This document shows positions 17,920 to 26,386 of a stretch of DNA of 64,000 nucleotides, piece after piece. Origin of the DNA: Nostoc sp. TCL26-01 (GTDB lineage Bacteria > Cyanobacteriota > Cyanobacteriia > Cyanobacteriales > Nostocaceae); assembly GCF_013393945.1 (NCBI RefSeq), contig NZ_CP040297.1, positions 6,290,809 through 6,354,808 on the forward strand. The letters are read 5' to 3'. The notes under the pieces were generated by a model. It saw only the letters and a program-made list of their open reading frames with translations. It made no database searches and was not told where the DNA came from. A program made the position numbers and the translations under genes. Numbering within the stretch: position 1 is the stretch's first letter; each line of letters begins with the position of its first letter.

Positions 17920-18723
17920 ATGTCAGAAACTACTTTTCCTGTACCTCTGATTGAAAATCCCCCCACGCAAGCAGAACTTCCCTATGATGATGGTGTGCCA
18001 ATGGAGAGTGCTAGGCATAAAGCACAGATGGACTTGCTGATAGATGCCTTAATCCCTTGGTTGTCAAACAGGGAAGATGGGTTTGTCGGCGGCAATATGT
18101 TTGTTTACTACAGTCTGGCGCAGTTGCGAAATCAAGACTTTAGAGGGCCAGACTTTTTTGTCGTGTTGGGTGTCCCTCAAGGTGAGCGCAAAAGTTGGGT
18201 AGTTTGGGAAGAAGGAAAAGCACCGGATGTTGTGATTGAGCTACTTTCTGACAGTACAGCCAGCGTAGATAGAAATGAGAAAAAGCTGATTTATCAAAAT
18301 CAAATGCGTGTACCAGAATATTTCTGGTATGATCCGTTTCACCCAGATGATTGGGCAGGTTTTTCTATTCAACAAAGAGTTTACCAACCCCTAGTTGTTA
18401 ATAATCGCCAGCAATTAGTGAGTGAATCTTTGGGGTTAGCGTTGCAGCGTTGGCAGGGAAATTACAAAGGAATTGATGCGACGTGGTTGCGGTGGGCAAC
18501 TTTGTCAGGGGAATTACTACCCACACCAGAAGAACAGGAACACCAACGAGCCGAACAGGAACGCCAGCGAGCCGAACAGGAACGCCAACGAGCCGACAAG
18601 GCTGAAGCGCAGTTTTTACAAACGGTGCAAAATTTACTGGCGGGTGGAATGACGGTAGAACAGGTAGCTAGTATTACAGGTATGGATGTATCAGCGATCG
18701 CATCTTTATCAACCATTCTTTGA
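17920..18723 (+). CDS. Uma2 family (DUF820) putative endonuclease
   Basis: A 267-residue protein. Residues ~35-185 form the PD-(D/E)XK-like Uma2 fold, with RGPDFFVVLGV, DVVIELLSDSTASVDRNEKK and the VPEYFWYDPF segment. It is followed by a Glu/Gln/Arg heptad stretch made of repeated AEQERQR units (~205-225) and a C-terminal helical tail (NLLAGGMTVEQVASITGMDV). Uma2 genes are very numerous in filamentous cyanobacteria and their function is unproven. No partner gene is visible. The AEQERQR unit is repeated in DNA and could vary in number between strains. Confidence 0.82.
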   Translation: MSETTFPVPLIENPPTQAELPYDDGVPMESARHKAQMDLLIDALIPWLSNREDGFVGGNMFVYYSLAQLRNQDFRGPDFFVVLGVPQGERKSWVVWEEGKAPDVVIELLSDSTASVDRNEKKLIYQNQMRVPEYFWYDPFHPDDWAGFSIQQRVYQPLVVNNRQQLVSESLGLALQRWQGNYKGIDATWLRWATLSGELLPTPEEQEHQRAEQERQRAEQERQRADKAEAQFLQTVQNLLAGGMTVEQVASITGMDVSAIASLSTIL

Positions 18724-18836
18724 AGTAAGGCGTTAAAGAAGCTTCACCAGAGCTTTCATTAATTCGCAATCAATAATTTTGCTGAGGTGTATTATAATTC
18801 TAAAGCAATATTGAGAATTTTTACTATTAAGTCTCT

Positions 18837-19955
18837 ATGGTATTCTCATTTGGAATTGAGCATGAAGTCGCTTTTCTCAACCAAGAAGGAAAGTTTGCTG
18901 ACTTTACTTGTACAAAATTTGCAGATTTCCATCAAATTGTGGAAAAATTACCTACATACCCCAACGACTATTTACAACTGCGTGTGGGTGATGCCGGTAT
19001 TAGAACTAAAAGATGGTATATCGAAGGATTTGAAAGATTTGCTGATTCAGATGAGGTGATTGATTGTATCTCGAAAGGTATAGAAATTAGAACAACTATT
19101 CATTCTAGTATTCATAGTGCTATTCAAGAATTATTAGAAAGTTTTAATTTATTACACAAAGTTGCATCTGAATTTGGCTTTTCCCCCATCTTAACTAGTT
19201 TTAATCCTTATAAAATAAATTTTCAGCCAGAACCACCATTAAATGAGTATGAAATTCAACAACTACAAGCTTACCCTGATGAACTGACTGCTAATATTTA
19301 TATGGTTTCATACGGGCCGGATTTGAATATTTCAGTTGCCGATTTACCTATAGAAAAGGCAATTGATATCGGCAAAAAATTGACTTATTACAGTCCTTAT
19401 ATTGTGCCTTTTAGTTATAGTTCGCCTTTTTATCAGGGAAGTTTATGGGAAGGTTTATCAGTCAGGACATTTATAAGAACAGGCAAAAGATCAGCAGCAC
19501 TAGTATTCGTCTCAGAACCAGAGCAACTAATTAGCAGTGTGCCATCATTAACAAAAATGGCTCGATTGCCTGCTGAGATAGGACGAATTGAGTTTAAAGC
19601 CTTTGATAGTTGTGATGATTTTTCTCTTTATGCTTCTTTGTTAGCGTTATTAAAAGGTCTGATTTTAGATGAATCTCTCACAGGTAGAGCAATTGTACCT
19701 GATACCGATTTACATCAATTATCAGCAAAGTTTGGTTTTGCTAGTGCTGATATTCTTGCCAACGCTACCAAGATTTTACAAGCAGCCGAGATGGCACTAA
19801 AAGATGATCCAGATGTCGAATTGTTAGCACCATTAAAAGTGATGTTGACAACAGGAAAAACCATATCACATACACTAAGAGAATTATTTCACAAATTGGG
19901 ATCAATAGAAGCAGTATTGAATCATACCTATGTAAAATATAGGAATTCGATTTGA
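18837..19955 (+). CDS. glutamate-cysteine ligase family 2-like protein
   Basis: A 372-residue protein starting MVFSFGIEHEVAFLNQEGKF. The GIEHE segment is the usual start of GCS2/carboxylate-amine ligase folds, and later segments RIEFKAFDSCDDFSLYASLL and SYSSPFYQGSLWEGLSVRTF fit that fold. The family ligates glutamate to an amine or cysteine with ATP. The substrate here is unknown, and this may be a paralogue of the main gshA. The last codons (RNSI and stop) lie within a dispersed repeat that begins at ~19941, so the repeat has supplied the C-terminus and stop codon. Confidence 0.6.
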   Translation: MVFSFGIEHEVAFLNQEGKFADFTCTKFADFHQIVEKLPTYPNDYLQLRVGDAGIRTKRWYIEGFERFADSDEVIDCISKGIEIRTTIHSSIHSAIQELLESFNLLHKVASEFGFSPILTSFNPYKINFQPEPPLNEYEIQQLQAYPDELTANIYMVSYGPDLNISVADLPIEKAIDIGKKLTYYSPYIVPFSYSSPFYQGSLWEGLSVRTFIRTGKRSAALVFVSEPEQLISSVPSLTKMARLPAEIGRIEFKAFDSCDDFSLYASLLALLKGLILDESLTGRAIVPDTDLHQLSAKFGFASADILANATKILQAAEMALKDDPDVELLAPLKVMLTTGKTISHTLRELFHKLGSIEAVLNHTYVKYRNSI

Positions 19956-20013
19956 TTACTGAATCACTCGTAGAGGTAAGGGACTGGGGAGTGGGGACTG
20001 GGGACTGGGAAGA
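19938..20013. repeat. dispersed GGAATTCGATTTGATT repeat plus GGGGACT array
   Basis: GGAATTCGATTTGATTACTG with TGAATCACTCGTAGAGGTAA after it, then GGGGACTGGGGACTGGGAAG. Nearly the same composite lies at 23535-23640, and the first part recurs at 39312-39340 (minus strand) and 62557-62580. Confidence 0.7.
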
Positions 20014-20172
20014 AAGAATAAAGGTGTACTGAGTTTTGTTCAATAATCAAATACTAGTCCTATATAGAAATATGCTTTGATTCCTGTATTTTAGATTGGG
20101 ACTAGATCAACCAACCTGGATGATGTGGGAACATAGATAAGTTGTAGCTGACTTGATCAATGAGGTTTAATA

Positions 20173-21453
20173 GTGGACACCATCGCCATTCCCTCTCTAA
20201 ACCGTCCGGTAGATGCGATAGTAGAGATTCCTGGTTCTAAAAGTATTACTAATCGGGCTTTGCTCGTTGCTGCTTTAGCCGAAGGTGATTCTGTTCTCGA
20301 AAATGCTTTATTTAGTGAAGATAGCGAGTATTTTGCTAAATGTGTAGAGCAACTAGGGATTCCCATTACTCTAAATTCTCAACTAGCTCAGATTCAAGTG
20401 GCTGGTAAGGGAGGGGAAATTCCTACTAAACAAGCAGATTTGTTTGTGGGTTTAGCGGGAACGGCTGCAAGATTTATTACAGCATTGGTGGCGTTAGGGG
20501 AAGGCGAGTATCGTTTGGACGGTGTACCTCGGATGCGAGAACGACCGATGGGGGATTTGGTAAACGTGCTACAAGCAAGTGGAGCTAGGGTTGACTTTGA
20601 GGGTAACCCAGGTTTTATGCCTTATACTATCTACGGTCAGCATTTTGCTGGCGGTCATATTCGCTTAAAAGCTAACCAAACTAGTCAGCAACTTTCAGCA
20701 TTGTTGATGATCGCACCTTATGCCAAGCAGGATACAACTATCGAGGTTGAGGGTACACTAGTTTCTCAATCTTACGTGAAAATGACTTGTCGCCTCATGG
20801 CAGATTTTGGTGTAGAAGTCAACCAAACTGACGATAATCAATTTCATATTCGCGCAGGTCAGCGTTACCAAGCTAGAAACTATACTATAGAACCTGACGC
20901 TTCCAATGCTTCTTACTTTTTTGCGGCGGCGGCTGTCACTGGTGGACGAGTACGAGTTAACCATTTGACCAAACAATCTTGTCAGGGTGATATTCTTTGG
21001 TTAGATGTTTTAGAACGGATGGGTTGTCAAATTATAGAAGGTGAAAATTACACCGAAGTTGTAGGGCCAGAGCAATTACAAGGCATCGACGTGGATATGA
21101 ATGATATGTCGGATTTAGTGCAAACATTGGGAGCGATCGCCCCTTTTGCTATTTCACCTGTTACCATTCGTAATGTCGAACATATTCGCTATAAAGAAAC
21201 AGAACGCATTCACGCGGTTGTCACTGAATTACGTCGCTTAGGTGTCACAGTTGAAGAATTTACTGATGGCATGAAGATTCAACCTAGTCCAATTACCCCA
21301 GCAGCCATAGAAACCTATCACGATCATCGCATGGCTATGGCATTTGCTGTCACTGGTTTGAAAGTTCCGGGGATTGTGATTAACAACCCTGGTTGTACAG
21401 CTAAGACTTTTCCTGATTACTTTACTCGATTCTGGCAAATGATAGAGAATTAG
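20173..21453 (+). CDS. aroA: 3-phosphoshikimate 1-carboxyvinyltransferase (EPSP synthase)
   Basis: A 426-residue enzyme of the shikimate pathway that joins shikimate 3-phosphate and PEP. It shows PGSKSITNRALLVAALAEGD (Lys23, Arg28), GLAGTAARFITALVALGEGE, DGVPRMRERPMGDLV, and the C-terminal YHDHRMAMAFAVTGLK. The start is GTG, giving MDTIAIPSLNRP. All main substrate-binding motifs are intact. It stands alone between repeat-bearing spacers; a STRR array begins at its stop codon. Confidence 0.95.
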   Translation: MDTIAIPSLNRPVDAIVEIPGSKSITNRALLVAALAEGDSVLENALFSEDSEYFAKCVEQLGIPITLNSQLAQIQVAGKGGEIPTKQADLFVGLAGTAARFITALVALGEGEYRLDGVPRMRERPMGDLVNVLQASGARVDFEGNPGFMPYTIYGQHFAGGHIRLKANQTSQQLSALLMIAPYAKQDTTIEVEGTLVSQSYVKMTCRLMADFGVEVNQTDDNQFHIRAGQRYQARNYTIEPDASNASYFFAAAAVTGGRVRVNHLTKQSCQGDILWLDVLERMGCQIIEGENYTEVVGPEQLQGIDVDMNDMSDLVQTLGAIAPFAISPVTIRNVEHIRYKETERIHAVVTELRRLGVTVEEFTDGMKIQPSPITPAAIETYHDHRMAMAFAVTGLKVPGIVINNPGCTAKTFPDYFTRFWQMIEN

Positions 21454-21545
21454 TCAATAGTCAATAGTCATTGGTCATTGGTCATTAGTAAAACTCTTAC
21501 TCATTACCCATTACCCATTACCCATTACCCATTACCCATTACTCA
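21451..21545. repeat. STRR array (TCAATAG / CATTACC types)
   Basis: GTCAATAGTCAATAGTCATT units then five CATTACC units. The array begins at the aroA stop and ends just ahead of the next gene. Confidence 0.85.
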
Positions 21546-21564
21546 ATTTATGAGGAATGATTTT

Positions 21565-22011
21565 ATGTCTACAATTAGAGAAGAAATGCCTGTGCTTGCT
21601 CGTCATGAAGGTGATTGGGTGGGTACTTATACATTAATTGATACTGCTGGTAAAATCCTCGACCAGCATGAATCTCATTTAAGTTGTCAATTTCCTAAAA
21701 ATGACGTTTATTCCTACTATCAAATTAATCGCTATAAGTGGGCTGATGGCAAGCAAGAAGAACATCAATTTCCGGGAAATTATCGGGATAAAATACTCTG
21801 GTTTGATACGGAACGAATTCAAGGTAAAGCTTGGGAAGTAGATGATTATACTGTGATTTTATGGTTTGCATATAAGACAGTACCAGCAATGTATTTATAT
21901 GAAATGATTCAAATTAGTCCTGATAATAACTATCGCGCTCGTACTTGGCATTGGTTTAAAAATGATCAAATTTATCAACGTACTATAATTCAGGAGGAAC
22001 GGTTAAGATAA
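21565..22011 (+). CDS. DUF3598-like calycin-type protein
   Basis: A 148-residue cytosolic protein (STIREEMPVLARHEGDWVGT at the start). Alternating beta strands with aromatic residues (HLSCQFPKNDVYSYYQINRY, then FPGNYRDKILWFDTERIQGK) suggest a lipocalin/calycin barrel as in DUF3598 and CpcS-like cyanobacterial proteins. I chose ATG 21565, preceded by GAGG at 8-11 bases; ATG 21550 in the same frame is the alternative. The function is unknown and no neighbour explains it. Confidence 0.6.
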   Translation: MSTIREEMPVLARHEGDWVGTYTLIDTAGKILDQHESHLSCQFPKNDVYSYYQINRYKWADGKQEEHQFPGNYRDKILWFDTERIQGKAWEVDDYTVILWFAYKTVPAMYLYEMIQISPDNNYRARTWHWFKNDQIYQRTIIQEERLR

Positions 22012-22119
22012 GTAATTTTAAACGCAGAGGGGAGGGGAGGTAAGCGCAGAGGTAAGAGGAGGGTTATGTAGAGAGGGTTGGCGGTGGATTAAGGAGATGT
22101 TTTAGTAGTTTGACAAGGT

Positions 22120-23520
22120 ATGGGTATGGCAAAAATTGATAAGATTAATTTCTCGACTCCTAGTGGATTTCCAGAATTTTTACCTAGTGAAAAGCGGTTG
22201 GAGTCATATTTATTAGATGTTATTCGGAAAGTTTATGAGAGTTATGGTTTTACACCAATTGAGACTCCAGCAGTTGAACGCTTAGAAGTTTTGCAAGCTA
22301 AGGGTAATCAAGGTGACAATATTATTTATGGAATTGAGCCGATATTACCGCCAAATCGTCAAGCCGAAAAGGATAAATCTGGTGAAACAGGTTCAGAAGC
22401 CAGGGCATTAAAGTTTGATCAAACTGTGCCTTTGGCTGCGTATATTGCCCGGCATTTAAATGAATTGAATTTTCCGTTTGCTCGTTATCAAATGGATATG
22501 GTTTTTCGCGGGGAAAGGGCAAAGGATGGTCGGTTTCGGCAGTTTCGTCAGTGTGATATTGATGTTGTCGGGCGGCGTGAACTCAGTTTAATATATGATG
22601 CTCAAATGCCTGCTATTATCACTGAAATATTTGATGCAATTAATATTGGTGATTTTTTGATACGCATTAATAATCGCAAAATTCTGACAGGTTTTTTTCA
22701 ATCATTGGGAGTTGCTGAGAATCAAATTAAGTCTTGTATTGGGATTATTGATAATTTAGAAAAAATTGGTGAAGCTAAGGTCAAACAAGAGTTAGAAAAA
22801 GAGGGTATCTCAGCAGAACAAACACAAAAAGTGATTGATTTTATTAAAATTGATGGTGGCATAGACGATGTTTTAGATAAACTCAAGCATCTGTCACAAA
22901 ACTTACCCGAAGCGGCACAGTTTAATCTGGGTGTGAGTGAGTTGGAAACAGTAGTCGCAGGTGTACGCAATTTAGGAGTTGCTGACAAGCGGTTTTGCAT
23001 TGATTTATCAATTGCTCGTGGTTTAAATTACTATACTGGTACAGTTTACGAAACTACTCTCATCGGACACGAAGCTTTGGGTAGTATCTGTTCTGGTGGT
23101 AGGTATGAAGAATTAGTGGGAATGTTTTTAGGTGAGAAAATGCCTGGTGTGGGTATTTCCATCGGTTTAACTCGCTTAATTAGCAGATTACTAAAAGCAG
23201 GTATTCTCAACACTTTAGCTGCAACACCAGCACAAGTAATGGTGGTGAATATGCAAGATGATTTAATGCCAATTTATCTCCAGGTATCCCAAAATTTGCG
23301 TCAGGCGGGAATTAATGTAATCACTAACTTTGATAAACGTCCCTTGGGTAAACAATTTCAGTTAGCTGATAAACAAGGCATTCAATTTTGTGTAATTATT
23401 GGTGCAGATGAAGCCGCCGCACAAAAGTCATCACTCAAAGATTTGCAAACAGGTGAGCAAGTAGAAGTTCCACTCACAGATTTAGCTCAAGAGGTTAAAC
23501 GTAGGCTGGTAAGTAAGTGA
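22120..23520 (+). CDS. hisS: histidyl-tRNA synthetase (divergent type)
   Basis: A 466-residue class II synthetase. Motif 2 is FRGERAKDGRFRQFRQCDID (near residue 128), the HisA loops are IARGLNYYTGTVYET and GSICSGGRYEELVGMF, and the C-terminal anticodon-binding domain (AQVMVVNMQDDLMPIYLQVS) is complete. Instead of the usual N-terminal RGTxDxLP motif it reads TPSGFPEFLPSEKRLESYLL, a variant I associate with one actinobacterial HisRS group. It could be the only HisRS or a second copy beside a standard one elsewhere. Starts at ATG 22120 or 22126. Charges tRNA-His in the cytosol. Confidence 0.9.
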   Translation: MGMAKIDKINFSTPSGFPEFLPSEKRLESYLLDVIRKVYESYGFTPIETPAVERLEVLQAKGNQGDNIIYGIEPILPPNRQAEKDKSGETGSEARALKFDQTVPLAAYIARHLNELNFPFARYQMDMVFRGERAKDGRFRQFRQCDIDVVGRRELSLIYDAQMPAIITEIFDAINIGDFLIRINNRKILTGFFQSLGVAENQIKSCIGIIDNLEKIGEAKVKQELEKEGISAEQTQKVIDFIKIDGGIDDVLDKLKHLSQNLPEAAQFNLGVSELETVVAGVRNLGVADKRFCIDLSIARGLNYYTGTVYETTLIGHEALGSICSGGRYEELVGMFLGEKMPGVGISIGLTRLISRLLKAGILNTLAATPAQVMVVNMQDDLMPIYLQVSQNLRQAGINVITNFDKRPLGKQFQLADKQGIQFCVIIGADEAAAQKSSLKDLQTGEQVEVPLTDLAQEVKRRLVSK

Positions 23521-23979
23521 TAGATAACTATTAGTAATCCGATTTGATTTCTGAATCACTTGTAGAGGTAAAGGACTGGGGAAGGTGGGGCCCCCTCTGG
23601 GGATAAGGGGTAATGGGGACTGGGGACTGGGAAGAAACCCACATTTCTCACAAGCGGTAGGGGCGGGTTTACAGAAATGATGAATGATTAACAATGATCT
23701 TAATGAACCCGCCCCTACAATCTTTGGACAAAGAGAAAACCTCAGTTTAATAAGTCGGGTGAGAAATCCGGGATCAAATACCAATGATTTTATTGGTTTT
23801 GTGGGCTGGGGATCAAATTTTTGAAAATTTTTTCCCTTGCAAGTAAATTGGCAATTTGTATGTTATGCTTGACGTATAGGGAATCAAAAGAGCAAAAGTC
23901 AACTGAAAACTTTGTAACTTTGCTGTAAACATGAGTAAATCCGCTACGGCTTTGCGTAACCTTCAAGATAAACAAGCCA
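23521..23979. repeat. repeat-rich spacer upstream of the VnfR-like gene
   Basis: 459 bases with no gene. At 23535-23640 it holds the composite repeat also present at 19938-20013 (AATCCGATTTGATTTCTGAA then GGACTGGGGA units). From ~23640 to 23760 a stretch around 'GGTAGGGGCGGGTTTACAG' and its near inverse 'AACCCGCCCCTAC' form a large imperfect inverted repeat. The last ~150 bases are AT-rich and should carry the promoter of the next gene. Confidence 0.55.
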
Positions 23980-25113
23980 ATGAAGCAGGATAGCGATCTC
24001 CGCAACAACTTAAAGTCAATCAGAACGCGCTTAGGCATGAGTCAACAAGATTTGGCAAATATAGCTGGTGTGACTCGTCAAACTATTAGTGGTGTAGAGT
24101 CGGGACAATATGCTCCTTCAGTGGCGATAACACTGCGCTTGGCTAAAGCACTCGGTTGTCAGGTTGAGGATTTATTCTGGTTAGACAAAGATTTACCGGA
24201 AATTGAGGCAATTTTAGCTAAACCTGTACCTAGTAATCAGTCTCTACGTTTGAGTTTGGCTAGAGTCGGTGGGCAATGGATAGCTTACCCTTTATTGGGT
24301 AAAGATGCGTTTCGCCAAGATATGATTCCGGCTGATGGGGAGAGTGAAACTCAAGTAGGTAATAGTAAAGTCCGGGTGAAGCTTTTAGATGATAATTTAG
24401 AAGCACTGCATAACACAGTTGTGATTGCTGGTTGTGCGCCTGTAATTTCGCTGTGGGCAAGAGCTACAGAACGTTGGCATCCACAATTGCGAGTTCACTT
24501 TACCTTTGCTAATAGCATAGCAGCATTGCACAGTCTATGCAGAGGTGAGGCTCATATTGCTGGAATGCACCTATATGATGCAAAAACGGGTGAGTATAAT
24601 GTGCCGTTTGCGCGGGACATTTTGGCTGGGAGAGAAGCTGTTTTGATTACTCTTGGTGTTTGGGAAGAAGGCTTAATAGTTCCATCAGGTAATCCCAAAA
24701 GCTTCAAGACATTGGGAGATTTAGTAGCAGCAAATGCAACCATTGTTAATCGTGAAGTTGGTGCTGGTAGTCGGATGCTATTAGAACAACAACTGCAAAA
24801 AGAGCAAATACCGTTAAAAGCAGTTCAAGGATTTGAGCATATTGTTACCAGTCATCAAGATGTTGCTCAAGCTGTAGCACTGGGGTTAGTTGATGCAGGG
24901 ATTAGTACTGCATCCATTGCTGCTACCTTTGGCTTGGGATTTGTACCTCTGCATCAGTCACGATATGACTTAGTAATTCTCAAAGAATATTTAGAAGAAG
25001 CACCGATTCAACAGTTATTGAGTACTTTAGGACATCGGATGGTTCACTCACAATTAGAAGTTCTCGGTGGCTATGACATCAGCAAAATTGGGGAAGTGGT
25101 AGCGACTGTATAG
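23980..25113 (+). CDS. XRE-family regulator with periplasmic-binding-like (molybdate-type) domain; VnfR-like
   Basis: A 377-residue repressor-type protein. Residues ~8-65 are an Xre HTH (LKSIRTRLGMSQQDLANIAG, then VTRQTISGVESGQYAPSVAI). Residues ~95-370 are a PBP-like ligand domain (VVIAGCAPVISLWARATERW, EAHIAGMHLYDAKTGEYNVP, REVGAGSRMLLEQQLQKEQI), the fold used for molybdate sensing in one-component regulators. In Anabaena variabilis a pair of such proteins, VnfR1 and VnfR2, represses vnfH and vnfDG when molybdate is present. The position 300 bp upstream of a VnfH-type gene and the inverted repeat between them support the same role here. Which of the two it equals is not decidable from this window. 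Confidence 0.8.
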   Translation: MKQDSDLRNNLKSIRTRLGMSQQDLANIAGVTRQTISGVESGQYAPSVAITLRLAKALGCQVEDLFWLDKDLPEIEAILAKPVPSNQSLRLSLARVGGQWIAYPLLGKDAFRQDMIPADGESETQVGNSKVRVKLLDDNLEALHNTVVIAGCAPVISLWARATERWHPQLRVHFTFANSIAALHSLCRGEAHIAGMHLYDAKTGEYNVPFARDILAGREAVLITLGVWEEGLIVPSGNPKSFKTLGDLVAANATIVNREVGAGSRMLLEQQLQKEQIPLKAVQGFEHIVTSHQDVAQAVALGLVDAGISTASIAATFGLGFVPLHQSRYDLVILKEYLEEAPIQQLLSTLGHRMVHSQLEVLGGYDISKIGEVVATV

Positions 25114-25114
25114 G

Positions 25115-25181
25115 GTGCTGAGTGGTGAGTGCTGAGTTTTGACTAATGACTATTGACCAATGACTATTGACTATTGACCAT
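25115..25181. repeat. STRR array (TGACTAT/TGACCAA)
   Basis: GCTGAGTGGTGAGTGCTGAG followed by about six heptamers TGACTAT/TGACCAA, between the regulator gene and the vnfH promoter. Two HIP1 octamers follow at ~25191 and ~25230. Confidence 0.85.
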
Positions 25182-25294
25182 ATTATATGAGCGATCGCCT
25201 ACAGTAGGGCTTAACCAGAGGTGATTGAGCGATCGCCTGATCTCAAAAATTATACCTACACTTGCATATGTTTTGGATTTCTACAGTTTTTAGA

Positions 25295-25324
25295 GTAGAA
25301 CGCGCACCGCCAATGACGTTCTAC
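25295..25324 (+). promoter_or_regulatory. inverted-repeat operator candidate upstream of vnfH
   Basis: GTAGAACG (25295-25302), 14-base spacer, CGTTCTAC (25317-25324): a perfect 8-bp inverted repeat about 88 bp before the vnfH ATG. Its geometry (half-site centres 22 bp apart, two helical turns) fits a dimeric HTH repressor. The adjacent VnfR-like gene is the obvious candidate to bind it. A CTAC at 25281 adds a nested partial repeat. No copy was found upstream of the regulator gene itself or of the E-like gene. Confidence 0.6.
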
Positions 25325-25411
25325 ATACGATCACTGCTGTAAATCAACAGCGTGAACGCTTCAGCTTACAGACCAACAAAAATTCTCCAATCACTAGGAA
25401 ACATAACCATC

Positions 25412-26386
25412 ATGTCCGACGAAAGAATTAGACAGATTGCTTTTTATGGTAAGGGCGGTATCGGTAAATCTACCACATCTCAAAACACTCTTGCCGCAAT
25501 GGCAGAAGTCGGTCAACGCATATTAATTGTAGGATGCGACCCTAAAGCTGACTCCACTCGCTTGATTCTTCACTGTAAAGCGCAAACTACCGTGTTACAC
25601 TTGGCTGCGGAAAGAGGTGCAGTAGAAGACTTAGAACTCGAAGAAGTCGTCATCAATGGTTTTCGGAATATCAGATGTGTAGAATCTGGTGGGCCAGAAC
25701 CCGGTGTAGGCTGTGCCGGTCGAGGTATTATCACTGCTATTAACTTTCTGGAAGAAAACGGAGCATACCAAGATGTAGATTTCGTCTCCTATGACGTACT
25801 AGGTGACGTTGTTTGCGGCGGTTTCGCTATGCCAATTCGAGAGGGGAAAGCGCAAGAAATTTACATCGTTACCTCTGGCGAAATGATGGCAATGTTTGCT
25901 GCCAATAACATTGCTCGTGGTGTTCTCAAGTATGCTCATACTGGTGGTGTGCGCTTAGGTGGTCTAATTTGTAATAGCCGGAAAACTGACCGAGAAGACG
26001 AATTAATTAGCACCTTGGCTGCACGGTTAAGCACACAGATGATTCACTTTGTCCCCCGCGACAACATTGTGCAACACGCTGAATTGCGCCGGATGACCGT
26101 GAATGAATATGCACCTGACAGCAATCAAGCTAATGAATACCGTACCTTGGCAGACAAGATTATCAACAATCAAAATCTTGCCATTCCTACACCCATTGAA
26201 ATGGACGAGTTAGAGGATCTGCTGATTGAATTCGGTATCCTTGAAAGTGAAGAAAATGCTGCAAAAATGGTTGCTCAAGCACAAGCTCAACAAGAGCAAG
26301 AAAAGCAACAAGAAGATGCTAAAGGTGAAGCTTTAGAAGCTCTGAAAAAAGGCAATGTAGAAATTGTTGCTAGTGAGAAGAAATAG
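25412..26386 (+). CDS. vnfH: nitrogenase iron protein, VnfH/NifH2 type
   Basis: A 324-residue dinitrogenase reductase. P-loop GKGGIGKSTTSQN (13-25), switch GCDPKADSTRL (41-51), [4Fe-4S] ligands Cys101 (GVGCAGRG) and Cys135 (DVVCGGFAMP), and Arg104, the site of ADP-ribosylation in some species. It passes electrons to a nitrogenase D-K component and also acts in cofactor assembly. The Fe-protein body ends near residue 275, and the remaining ~48 residues (AQAQAQQEQEKQQEDAKGEA, then a Lys/Glu end) form a charged tail much longer than in ordinary NifH. I start at ATG 25412; a GTG at 25352 would add 20 residues. The divergent body sequence and VnfR-like neighbour favour the V-nitrogenase type. Confidence 0.85.
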   Translation: MSDERIRQIAFYGKGGIGKSTTSQNTLAAMAEVGQRILIVGCDPKADSTRLILHCKAQTTVLHLAAERGAVEDLELEEVVINGFRNIRCVESGGPEPGVGCAGRGIITAINFLEENGAYQDVDFVSYDVLGDVVCGGFAMPIREGKAQEIYIVTSGEMMAMFAANNIARGVLKYAHTGGVRLGGLICNSRKTDREDELISTLAARLSTQMIHFVPRDNIVQHAELRRMTVNEYAPDSNQANEYRTLADKIINNQNLAIPTPIEMDELEDLLIEFGILESEENAAKMVAQAQAQQEQEKQQEDAKGEALEALKKGNVEIVASEKK

